From the NCBI GenBank assembly GCA_964551015.1, contig CAZKBP010000040.1, positions 1 to 44,806 of the forward strand: a stretch of DNA of 44,806 nucleotides, read 5' to 3'. The notes below the pieces were generated by a model. That model saw nothing but the letters and a program-made list of their open reading frames with translations, was not told the origin of the DNA and did no database searches. How positions within the stretch are numbered: the first letter of the stretch is position 1; every line of letters starts with the position of its first letter. The position numbers and the translations under genes were made by a program. Shown in pieces: positions 6,749 to 14,135 of the stretch. The DNA comes from CAZKBP01 sp964551015. Lineage in GTDB: Bacteria > Bacteroidota > Bacteroidia > Cytophagales > Microscillaceae.

Positions 6749-8860
6749 TTATTCAATAGATACAAAAATACCCGCAAAGATAGAAGTAGTCGCACCCGGC
6801 AAAACGGGTGAACGTGCCGTCCCGTCATCTGAGTAACGATAGCCAAAGACTTGGCGAAAGCCCAAAGGATTCCCGACCGAAGCATATATCACCGTGAACT
6901 GACGAAAGAGTGAGGTAATATAACTCACGTTAAAGCTCAGGTTGTGATAATCAGGCGTGCGGTCGTCCAAAAAGTCGGGATTATTCGGGTTTTCGTAAGT
7001 ACGTCCCGAGGCGAAAGTATAAGTGGCTCCCACCCGTACCAAAGGAGAAATGAACTGATAACGTGCCACCAAACTCAGCGTATGATTAGTAATGTAAGTA
7101 GGCTGTGCCGTTTGAGGATAATCTCGATAATTTCGCTCCGACTGGATATAGGAATAGCTCAACCAATAATCCAAACGTTTGATTGTCTTTTTATCCCGCC
7201 AAAATAGATCAAGACCCGTCGCGTGGCCGTAGCCCTGGTTATCAAAAAGCTTTTCGGGTTCATCTGCATTCCTGACCAGATTTTGGTAATCTTTGTAGTA
7301 TATTTCCGCGCGAAAGGTATAATCATCGGTTAGCCACTGGTAATTGAGAATATAATGAGTAGCTCTTTCAAAGTCTAGGTGCTTACTTTGTCTCAAAAAC
7401 TCACGCTCGGGCTTTTGATAAAACCAGCCATAGGCCAAGGCCACCTGACTATTTGCCCCCGTCTTATAAGCTAAGGAAGTACGTGGTGCGAGATTGTATT
7501 TGCCAAGCACCTGTGAGTACTCGCCCCTAGCACCCACCCGTGCGGCTAATTGCCTAGAAAGAGAAATCTCTGCTTCACTATAAACCGCACTGTAGAGTTC
7601 ATCTATAGACTGCTCAAATTGATTAAAGCCATAATCTCCTTGAAAGGAATGAAATTCTCCGCCAAACTTAAGGTAAACGGCTTCGCCAAAATCTCTTCCC
7701 AAGGTAATCTTGTTTTGTAAAAGAGATTCTTTTTGATTGATCTGGTCGCCCTCCACCTCGATTTGATCCTCATCTCTCGAGTAAGAAAGAGCCGCGAAGA
7801 GTAGCCATTTTTTGCCCAAAGCTCCTTGATAAGAATTATTTACATAAATATTTTCATTTTGATTCTCAAAAACCTGACTCGATTCTGGGCCATTCAGACT
7901 CGGGTAGCGAGTCGCGATCTGCCCATTTTGGTATTGGGCATAGGTCTTGAATATTCCATTTTGGGCAGTTTGATGTCGGAAAGCCAAGTTTGCTCCCCAG
8001 CCTTGGGGGGCTTGTACCCAGTCGGCATTTTGCGGAAGCAGATTGAACAAAAGCCCTAAATTAGTATAACCCACTCCCGCGATCAGTGCCGTATTTTCTC
8101 CGAATAGCTGCGTATGGTTTACGTCCATGCCGGCTAGATTCAGGCCAATACTACTGGAACTTTCTTCGGGAATATCCTGAGTATTGAGTAGTAAAACTGA
8201 GGAAAGTGCCTGTCCATACTCTGCCGAGTAACCTCCTGTACTGAAGAGGGTTCCCTTGAACAAAAAAGGATCAAATCTTCCACGAGAGGGCAGGTCTGGC
8301 ACTTCCCCAAAGAAAGGACTGGGCACAAGCGTACCGTTGATGATCGTTTGGGTTTCGCGTGCTTCGCCTCCTCTCACGAAAATCCCAGTTTCGTCGCCCA
8401 CCTGAGATACGCCTGGCAAAGTACGCAAAGCCCCGTAAACATCAGCCGAGGCTCCGGCCACACTTACAATGTCCAGAGGCTTGAGAATGGTCATTTTTTT
8501 CTCATCGCTGGCCTCGAAAGAACCCGCGCTAATGACCACGGGAGCCAGCTTGGCGGCATTTTCTTCTAACTGAATGACCATTTTTATGGGCTGCCCCTCC
8601 AAGATCAAGGGCCGTGTTTGAGCTAAATAGCCCGTGAAGCTAATGATTAAAACTTGCTCGCCTTTGGCTTGTGTCTTGAAATTGAATTGTCCTTGTTCGT
8701 CACTGGTAGCTCCGTCGTAAATTTCTTCGAGATACACGTTGGCAAAAGGAATGGGATTGCCTTTCGTATCTTGGACTTGTCCCGTGATTTGGGTTTGCGC
8801 CAAGCTATTTGCCCCGGCATAGCAGATCAAGCACCAGCTCAGGCTGAAAATATATTTCAT
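6749..8860 (-). CDS. TonB-dependent outer-membrane receptor with CarboxypepD_reg-like domain
   Basis: The 703-residue protein has a Sec signal peptide (MKYIFSLSWCLICYAGANSLAQ) and a carboxypeptidase-regulatory-like beta-sandwich (about 24-105, ITGQVQDTKGNPIPFANVYL). A plug domain follows (about 115-235) with DVYGALRTLPGVSQ and IFVRGGEARETQTIING, then a beta-barrel rich in alternating aromatic residues (about 240-703). Such receptors import bulky ligands through the outer membrane using TonB energy. At about 700 residues it is shorter than SusC proteins and no SusD partner is adjacent, so glycan import by a SusCD pair is unlikely. The C-terminus (IFAGIFVSIE) lacks the usual final aromatic residue. 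The stop codon abuts the palindromic element. A TPR gene precedes it by 47 bp. The ligand is unknown. Confidence 0.92.
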   Translation of the reverse strand: MKYIFSLSWCLICYAGANSLAQTQITGQVQDTKGNPIPFANVYLEEIYDGATSDEQGQFNFKTQAKGEQVLIISFTGYLAQTRPLILEGQPIKMVIQLEENAAKLAPVVISAGSFEASDEKKMTILKPLDIVSVAGASADVYGALRTLPGVSQVGDETGIFVRGGEARETQTIINGTLVPSPFFGEVPDLPSRGRFDPFLFKGTLFSTGGYSAEYGQALSSVLLLNTQDIPEESSSSIGLNLAGMDVNHTQLFGENTALIAGVGYTNLGLLFNLLPQNADWVQAPQGWGANLAFRHQTAQNGIFKTYAQYQNGQIATRYPSLNGPESSQVFENQNENIYVNNSYQGALGKKWLLFAALSYSRDEDQIEVEGDQINQKESLLQNKITLGRDFGEAVYLKFGGEFHSFQGDYGFNQFEQSIDELYSAVYSEAEISLSRQLAARVGARGEYSQVLGKYNLAPRTSLAYKTGANSQVALAYGWFYQKPEREFLRQSKHLDFERATHYILNYQWLTDDYTFRAEIYYKDYQNLVRNADEPEKLFDNQGYGHATGLDLFWRDKKTIKRLDYWLSYSYIQSERNYRDYPQTAQPTYITNHTLSLVARYQFISPLVRVGATYTFASGRTYENPNNPDFLDDRTPDYHNLSFNVSYITSLFRQFTVIYASVGNPLGFRQVFGYRYSDDGTARSPVLPGATTSIFAGIFVSIE

Positions 8861-8907
8861 GAAAAAATGAGGTTCAGGTAATATGGTTTGGTTTTGGGGG
8901 AAGCATT

Positions 8908-9660
8908 TTACTGCTCAAGTTTCTTAAGATGCTCATTGAGCGAATAATCATCGGGAAATTTTTGCAGACCCTGCTTGCAGTAAATGAGTGCTTTGTCTTG
9001 CAGGCCTTCTCGGAGGTAATATTGCACCAAATAAGAGTAAGCTTGGCTGCGCCCCCAGCTAGGTGCATAAGGCTCTTCTTGGGTGGTATTGGGTAAGGAA
9101 AGAGCTTTGAGGAGACTTTTTTCTACCTTTTTACCTCCTCCGTACTGGACGGGCGTGTAGAAATCGCTCTTTCCCTGAGAAAGATAAGCTCTTAGGTTAT
9201 TTTCATCCAATTGGAGTGCCTTGGCGATGTGTTTGTCTCTTTTGCCCGCGATGGTGATGACTTGATCTGGATTAAAGCTCATACTCAGGCTATACAAATC
9301 GGCGAGTAGGGCATGTTCTTCTGAGTTTTTATCTTTCAAATTCTCGAGTAGTGCGAGTCCCTTTTGGTTGGCGGCTTGCGCTTCGGCTCGGGTGTCCTCG
9401 GACTTCATGTAGTAAATGGCCTGATAGTAACAAGCATAAGCCTGCCAATAAGCCAGATAGGAATGTGCTCCTTGTGATTGGGCTTCTTCTAAATTTTGAA
9501 TTATACTCTCTAGTTCGGAGGGGCCAGCTTGAAAAGAAGCATTAAATGCTTGGTCTACGCGGTCCTGAATATTGACGAGTACATCGGGTACTTGTGCTTT
9601 TGATTGACCTAAATATCCAGCGAATAAAAGAAATAAAGCAAAGTGAAATAGTCGTTTCAT
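8908..9660 (-). CDS. Secreted TPR-like protein
   Basis: The 250-residue protein starts with a signal peptide (MKRLFHFALFLLFAGYLGQSKAQ) and is otherwise helical. It has TPR-like pairs such as SYLAYWQAYACYYQAIYYMK, and a final canonical TPR ending QDKALIYCKQGLQKFPDDYS. A KALQLDENNLRAYLSQGKSDFYTPVQYGGG segment resembles periplasmic TPR proteins found beside TonB-dependent receptors in Bacteroidota. The receptor starts 47 bp downstream on the same strand, so the two probably form an operon with this gene first. It most likely acts as a periplasmic scaffold for the receptor, which is inferred from context. No lipobox Cys is visible. Confidence 0.75.
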   Translation of the reverse strand: MKRLFHFALFLLFAGYLGQSKAQVPDVLVNIQDRVDQAFNASFQAGPSELESIIQNLEEAQSQGAHSYLAYWQAYACYYQAIYYMKSEDTRAEAQAANQKGLALLENLKDKNSEEHALLADLYSLSMSFNPDQVITIAGKRDKHIAKALQLDENNLRAYLSQGKSDFYTPVQYGGGKKVEKSLLKALSLPNTTQEEPYAPSWGRSQAYSYLVQYYLREGLQDKALIYCKQGLQKFPDDYSLNEHLKKLEQ

Positions 9661-9831
9661 GGTTCTGATTTTTATAATTGATGGTAAGCAAGGTTAAGAC
9701 AATCAGACTATTCCACGAAATAAAGTAGACGAGCTGCTACAAATAATAGAAGTTTGACCGGAGGGTAGTGAGTAGCCAATAGCTGTTTTACGGATTTTTA
9801 GCTTTGCCTTGGACTTTTTAGGTATTTGCAG

Positions 9832-9869
9832 CAAAAAAAAGAACACGAGCGTAAAACCCTCGTGTTCTT
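9832..9869 (-). terminator. Intrinsic terminator within repeat copy 2
   Basis: The 11-bp stem (9839-9849 with 9859-9869) is followed by eight T on the minus strand, exactly as in copy 1. Confidence 0.7.
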
Positions 9870-9896
9870 CTGGCTTATGATATAGGTTAGCAATAA
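9832..9896 (-). repeat. 65-bp exact repeat, copy 2
   Basis: This is identical over 65 bp to 3869-3933. It carries the same 29-nt leader, hairpin and minus-strand T8. The nearest leftward gene upstream of it, the PepSY-like gene, already has its own terminator about 270 bp before it, so this copy is not obviously needed as that gene's terminator. That leaves open a small RNA made from 10162 or closer, or a duplicated element. Confidence 0.85.
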
Positions 9897-10162
9897 TATT
9901 ACAAATAATAACTTGATTGTCTGTTCATTAGATATATTAAGACCTCAATGCTAGTGGTTTCGATTTTGAAATAGAAAGAAAAAGTTTGGTTAAATAACAA
10001 TTAACTTCTATTGAGAATATGTTGCCAAATTTTTTAAGTTTTAGTAAAAATATGATATTCAGTAAGTTATATAAGATTTTTTATCTGAGCGAATATCTGA
10101 TTTTGGGTAAGTATGCCTTCATGTGTAGAAGAATACCCCAATCCAAATTTGGCTCGGCCTCG

Positions 10163-10196
10163 AAAAAAAGATGCAGGAGAAACCCCTGCATCTTTT
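10163..10196. terminator. Bidirectional terminator after the PepSY-like gene
   Basis: A stem AAAAGATGCAGG (10166-10177) pairs with CCTGCATCTTTT (10185-10196). Seven A precede it and four T follow, so it can act on both strands. It lies about 37 bp past the stop of the minus-strand gene at 10233. The leader before it on the minus strand (AATAAGCGGAAAA) resembles that of the 65-bp repeat. Confidence 0.75.
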
Positions 10197-10232
10197 CCGC
10201 TTATTCTGTTTGGCTTTGAGATATGAATAGGT

Positions 10233-10562
10233 TTATTCTTCAATGGGCATTCCTTCGGGATCAAACTTAAGCGTTTTTTCTTCACCTGCTTCGTTCTTGA
10301 GATTTACCTCGTAATGCTTCACTTCTTTGGATTTTTTCTCAATTACCTTATAGGCCTTATTGAGATCCCAAGCAGCGTATTCGCCATTGTTTAGAGCCAT
10401 CTGTACTGATTCAGGTAGCTCCTCCTCTTGAATTTCTACTTTCTCTTCCTTCTGAACTTCTACCACGGCAATACTGGTACTATTGGGAAGAGGCGTTTGC
10501 GCGTTCACGGTGTAAGCACCAAAAAATAAAGCAGTTGACAAATACAAAATGTGCTTTTTCAT
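10233..10562 (-). CDS. Small periplasmic PepSY-like protein
   Basis: This 109-residue protein has a signal peptide (MKKHILYLSTALFFGAYTVNAQ). One compact domain follows, in which LPESVQMALNNGEYAAWDLNKA is followed by YEVNLKNEAGEEKTLKFDPE. This is the pattern of PepSY-like domains in Bacteroidota: a helix followed by a strand carrying a Tyr-Glu-Val core and a final D-x-x-G turn. Such proteins are thought to inhibit or modulate periplasmic enzymes, but few have been tested. It stands alone with terminators downstream at 10163-10196. The secreted protease-like protein upstream on the same strand is 258 bp away and has its own terminator, so an operon is unlikely. Confidence 0.7.
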   Translation of the reverse strand: MKKHILYLSTALFFGAYTVNAQTPLPNSTSIAVVEVQKEEKVEIQEEELPESVQMALNNGEYAAWDLNKAYKVIEKKSKEVKHYEVNLKNEAGEEKTLKFDPEGMPIEE

Positions 10563-10708
10563 GATTTTAGAGATTAAGGTTGATTAAATGAACTATTTAT
10601 CTACCTTAGTTACCAAATCATTGCCAATCTCAGTTTTATTTTTTAATAATTTGAAAATGAGCGATTTACAGGCAAAAAGTTAAAGAATGTTAAGCAAAAA
10701 ATTGTACG

Positions 10709-10740
10709 AAAAAACCTCAATTCGTGGAAGAATCGAGGTT
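10709..10740 (-). terminator. Intrinsic terminator after the T9SS protease-like gene
   Basis: On the minus strand AACCTCGATTC pairs with GAATTGAGGTT (11 bp, one G-U wobble) around a 6-nt loop and runs into six T. On the plus strand the wobble becomes an A-C mismatch, so it is directional. It begins about 80 bp after the stop at 10821. Confidence 0.75.
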
Positions 10741-10820
10741 GAAATACTACGTAGAAAACTTACACGTGGAAAGGACTAACGAGTATTCTACTCACGTTCA
10801 AATAAGTTCTTTCAGTTTTT

Positions 10821-12800
10821 CTATTCTACAATGATTTTCTTGCTGAGTGTACCCTGTGGACTATTGATTTTCAATAAATAAAGCCCAGCCGGAAGATCGT
10901 CCAAGGAAATTTGGGAAGACTCCCTGCGATCAGAGGATATCGTGTATTGTTTCAACTGGCGTCCTTGCCCATTGTATAAACTAATTTTACCTTCATTTAG
11001 TAGGTTTTGATCGAGAGAAACTTGTATGGTCTGCTGACTCGGATTAGGAAACACACGCACCGCATTCTTAGGAAGCTGATTTTCTAGGTCGGTCACGATG
11101 GTATTGACGCTTGCAATATCTTCTAAGCGATAGATAGGGGGAACGCAAGAAAATTCTACCACGGCCACGAAATAGGTTTCTCCCCCTTCTAAACCCACGA
11201 CGGTGACTCGATTATCAGTTCCTCGGAAGACTGGAAAAGCCTCGCCAATTGGATCTACTGACCCAAAGTTAAAGCTCGCTGGATAGGAAATACTGTCCTG
11301 AGGTAAATCTGCTTCCACGAAATCACTGCCTGCTTTAACCAAAACTAAGCGTTGCTCCCCGTCCCCTGAAGTCCAGCTTATGTTTAGCTCAAAATCTTGG
11401 ATACTACTCAGAAAAATATTAGAGGCCGCTATGGTGGGCAGGCGAGTTTGTACCAGCAAAGACGCCGTGTCATCATCAGGATTTTGATCTCCGGGTTGTG
11501 CGCTGTAAGCAATCACTTCGTAAGTATTGAAATCATTCAAATCCAATTCTGAATTTAAAACGATTTGCTCCAGACCCGAGATAGAACTGATGAGGAGTGA
11601 ATCACGCGCCTGCAGTGCCTCCTCAGCAAATACCTCTATGAACAAGGGAACTCCGTTTAATTCTTCGGTTCCTAGGTTGCTAACGGTGATTTCTATGGCG
11701 GTGGCATCACTCAGACTGCATTCATCTACCAGTAGAGCCACTTGATTTACCCTGACGTTGGTATCTACATCTGCCACGAAAGTCCACCCCATATCTCTAA
11801 AAATACCTCTGACCGCCTCTCCGATGTCGTGTATCGCTTCTGCTTGGCCAATACCGGGGGTCATTAATGAATTTTCATCACCAGGGAGAAAAGTGGCTTC
11901 ATTCAAATGTGAATAGCTGGACCCCGATTGAAAGGGATTGGGGGCAAACATCCGTGGGCGTGTGCCCTCCAGTGCCAATTGTGCCTGTGGACCTCCTTGG
12001 AAAAGGTTGTTGCTGATGATTGCGTTCTGTTGCTCATCGGTGCCAAACCCCAAATCGATGATGCGTGTACCATTCCCTAGCTCTACGGTTAGATCATAGA
12101 CATTTTGAAAAGTGCCACTGTTAAAACCAATGCCATTTCCTTGGTTGGTCGTGCCCGTGAAGCCAAGCCCATGTCCCAATTCGTGCAGTACAATGGAGAC
12201 AAAGTCAAATTGTCCAGTGGGTGTTTGCCCATCGAGGCCAAAGTAAAAGTCAGTTCTTTGATTATTAAAAGTGGTAACAATATCTGGAAAACCCGGAGCT
12301 AAATCTTCTCCCGCGATCGAGTTGGCCAGTGCCAAGGGATAAGCTGTATTGGGGTCTGGGGCGTTCGGCACTTGGATGGCAAAATCGGCCGGTGCGGCGG
12401 CTCCTAATGTATTCGAGGCTAACGAATCAAAATTGGCATTAATCACAATGGGTACTTCCGAGATCACCTCTGCCGCCCAAATATCTACGGCAAACTGGAA
12501 TGCCGCCTGTGCCTGTGGGGTAAAACCATTATAATTGACGATAAAAGTAGTCCCAACTTTATTTCGGCCAGCGTTTGGCTTGTAATTTTCTGGTAAAAGA
12601 TGTTTGTAAATAGGAGGGATATAAACCTTGTGATTTTGGTATTGAGCATAGCAGGTATCTCCTCCGTGGTGCAGTGTCTGTCCTCGAAGTGTGGAGACAG
12701 AGAGCATTCCTGCCAGCCACAAACACATAAAGGGCATGAGCTTGAAGGTCAGCTTTGAGTTTCTGGTAAATCGTGAACTTTGTAATTTCTGGGTATACAT
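10821..12800 (-). CDS. Secreted HELGH metalloprotease-like protein with T9SS sorting domain
   Basis: The 659-residue protein has a long N-terminus; the hydrophobic signal core is MPFMCLWLAGMLSVSTLRGQ, so an internal Met may be the true start. A zincin-like domain spans about 55-345 and shows VLHELGHGLGFTG, where His206, Glu207 and His210 match HExxH, but the metzincin third ligand is Gly at its usual place. A CARDB-like segment (about 350-450) and a fibronectin-like segment (about 455-570) follow. The C-terminus (NAVRVFPNPSQQTIQVS to GTLSKKIIVE) is a type A type IX secretion sorting domain, so it should be exported across the outer membrane and anchored or released. The substrate is unknown. 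Confidence 0.85.
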   Translation of the reverse strand: MYTQKLQSSRFTRNSKLTFKLMPFMCLWLAGMLSVSTLRGQTLHHGGDTCYAQYQNHKVYIPPIYKHLLPENYKPNAGRNKVGTTFIVNYNGFTPQAQAAFQFAVDIWAAEVISEVPIVINANFDSLASNTLGAAAPADFAIQVPNAPDPNTAYPLALANSIAGEDLAPGFPDIVTTFNNQRTDFYFGLDGQTPTGQFDFVSIVLHELGHGLGFTGTTNQGNGIGFNSGTFQNVYDLTVELGNGTRIIDLGFGTDEQQNAIISNNLFQGGPQAQLALEGTRPRMFAPNPFQSGSSYSHLNEATFLPGDENSLMTPGIGQAEAIHDIGEAVRGIFRDMGWTFVADVDTNVRVNQVALLVDECSLSDATAIEITVSNLGTEELNGVPLFIEVFAEEALQARDSLLISSISGLEQIVLNSELDLNDFNTYEVIAYSAQPGDQNPDDDTASLLVQTRLPTIAASNIFLSSIQDFELNISWTSGDGEQRLVLVKAGSDFVEADLPQDSISYPASFNFGSVDPIGEAFPVFRGTDNRVTVVGLEGGETYFVAVVEFSCVPPIYRLEDIASVNTIVTDLENQLPKNAVRVFPNPSQQTIQVSLDQNLLNEGKISLYNGQGRQLKQYTISSDRRESSQISLDDLPAGLYLLKINSPQGTLSKKIIVE

Positions 12801-13246
12801 TTTTATATTTGTCTTGGTTTGATGTGGCTTATTTCTGAGCCATTAGCTGCTAGGAATGAGTTCTTAGCTAAATGACAACTTCATTGAATACGTGTGTTTT
12901 TCCAAAATGTGTATCCGAAAACCAATTTGAGGTAATTTTGATCTTGAGTAATGCTCGTTAAAAGGAATTTTTTGACAATTTCCTACCTTTCTTTTAGAAA
13001 GAATGTCGTGTATTTGACGTGAATCATGCAATTTGTGCTGGTACTAAACCAGTCTATTCTACTCAAGCTCATTGGAGAGGTTTTTATCTTTGGTAATAGT
13101 AGCCAAGATGTTCCCTTGTCATCACGGCAAGGCTAAAGTTTCGAGTTAATTCTTTTATCTTCGCTCTCGTTTACCATTTAGAGAGAATAGGAAAAGCATT
13201 TGCAAAAATACCTCATTGCTAGACTACCAAATTTAAAAAATATACT
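12801..13246. other. 446-bp non-coding gap between divergent genes
   Basis: The gap separates the minus-strand protease-like gene and the plus-strand DUF3109 gene. It holds a possible -7 box at 13085-13092 and a tiny hairpin (CTGGT/ACCAG, 13038-13052). I see no gene, repeat copy or strong terminator. Confidence 0.6.
13085..13092 (+). promoter_or_regulatory. Possible -7 box for the DUF3109 gene
   Basis: TATCTTTG matches TAnnTTTG 155 bp upstream of the start at 13247. The only nearby TTG (13072-13074) is too close, at 10 bp, so support is partial. Confidence 0.3.
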
Positions 13247-13837
13247 ATGTACATCATTGAGAATATCTACATAAGTGAAGATATTGCCGACGAATGCTTT
13301 GTTTGTGATTTAGAAAAATGTAAAGGAGCCTGCTGTATAGAAGGTGATTTGGGTGCGCCCTTGGAGCCAGACGAGCTAGCGGTGATGGAAGATATTCAAG
13401 CACTCGTCCGCCCCTATCTGATGGAGGAGGGTATCCGAGCCATTGAGCAGCAAGGTGCTTTTATCCGTGATTACGAAGGTGATTTCTCAACCCCAACCAT
13501 CCATGGGAAAGAATGTGCCTATGCCTTTTATGATGAGCGAGGCATCCTGAAATGTGGTATCGAGGCGGCCTACCAAGCGGGTCAGATCGATTTTCCTAAA
13601 CCCATTTCTTGTCATATGTACCCCATCCGTATTACTTCTCTGGGGGATGAAGAAGCGCTCAATTACAATCGCTGGCATATCTGTAGCCCTGCTTGCGATC
13701 TGGGTAAGGCATTATCCATGCCCATTTACAAGTTCCTCAAAAGTGCCCTCATTCGCAGATATGGAGAAGGCTGGTATCAAGAATTAGAAAGACAAATCCT
13801 CGCCAGAAAAGCCTCTTCTACCCAAAATGAAGACTAA
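13247..13837 (+). CDS. DUF3109 cysteine-rich protein
   Basis: The 196-residue protein matches the Bacteroidota DUF3109 family, a relative of YkgJ-type zinc/iron-chelating proteins. It has an N-terminal CFVCDLEKCKGACC cluster (about residues 18-31), a further Cys in HGKECAYAF, CGIEAAYQAG, PISCHMYPIR, and a final HICSPAC. This gives about ten conserved Cys with two His, enough for one or two metal centres. It has no signal peptide and is expected to be cytoplasmic. The biochemical role of the family is not established. The gene appears to be a single transcription unit with a terminator at about 14013-14043. Confidence 0.88.
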   Translation: MYIIENIYISEDIADECFVCDLEKCKGACCIEGDLGAPLEPDELAVMEDIQALVRPYLMEEGIRAIEQQGAFIRDYEGDFSTPTIHGKECAYAFYDERGILKCGIEAAYQAGQIDFPKPISCHMYPIRITSLGDEEALNYNRWHICSPACDLGKALSMPIYKFLKSALIRRYGEGWYQELERQILARKASSTQNED

Positions 13838-14012
13838 CCCCTAGCCAATTGAGGGGAGCTTCTGATTTTACTTCTTTTTTTTATCCTCTATTATTGCTGT
13901 AATTAAACGTGATAAATCGTCATAGGCATGAACGATGATTTCTCTCGAGTTAATTTTTGCAAGACTCAGAATGAATGTTCGGAACTTAGTGGATGGCACT
14001 AAGAACAACTAG

Positions 14013-14043
14013 AAAAGCCGGGTTACTTAACCCGGCCTTTTTT
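14013..14043 (+). terminator. Intrinsic terminator downstream of the DUF3109 gene
   Basis: GCCGGGTT (14017-14024) pairs with AACCCGGC (14029-14036) around a 4-nt loop, followed by a C and six T. Four A before the stem allow some function for the convergent peptidase gene. Confidence 0.85.
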
Positions 14044-14135
14044 ATGAAAATGACGTCTGCATCATGAAGGTTCACTAGAGGCTTTCAGCCAAAATGCTCA
14101 CCACGACCGAAAAGCCTATCCTCTCCAACAAACCA

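Larger units (their letters stand above)
9661..10232. other. 572-bp non-coding gap holding repeat copy 2 and a terminator
   Basis: The stretch between the TPR gene start and the PepSY-like gene end contains the second 65-bp exact repeat (9832-9896) and a strong bidirectional hairpin (10163-10196). The remainder is AT-rich. No plausible gene was seen; two short open frames around 10019-10285 lie across the hairpin and do not look protein-like. Confidence 0.7.

Noticed and set aside
10019..10285. Short open frames across the gap before the PepSY-like gene
   Set aside because: They run through a strong terminator hairpin on either strand and show no protein-like pattern.
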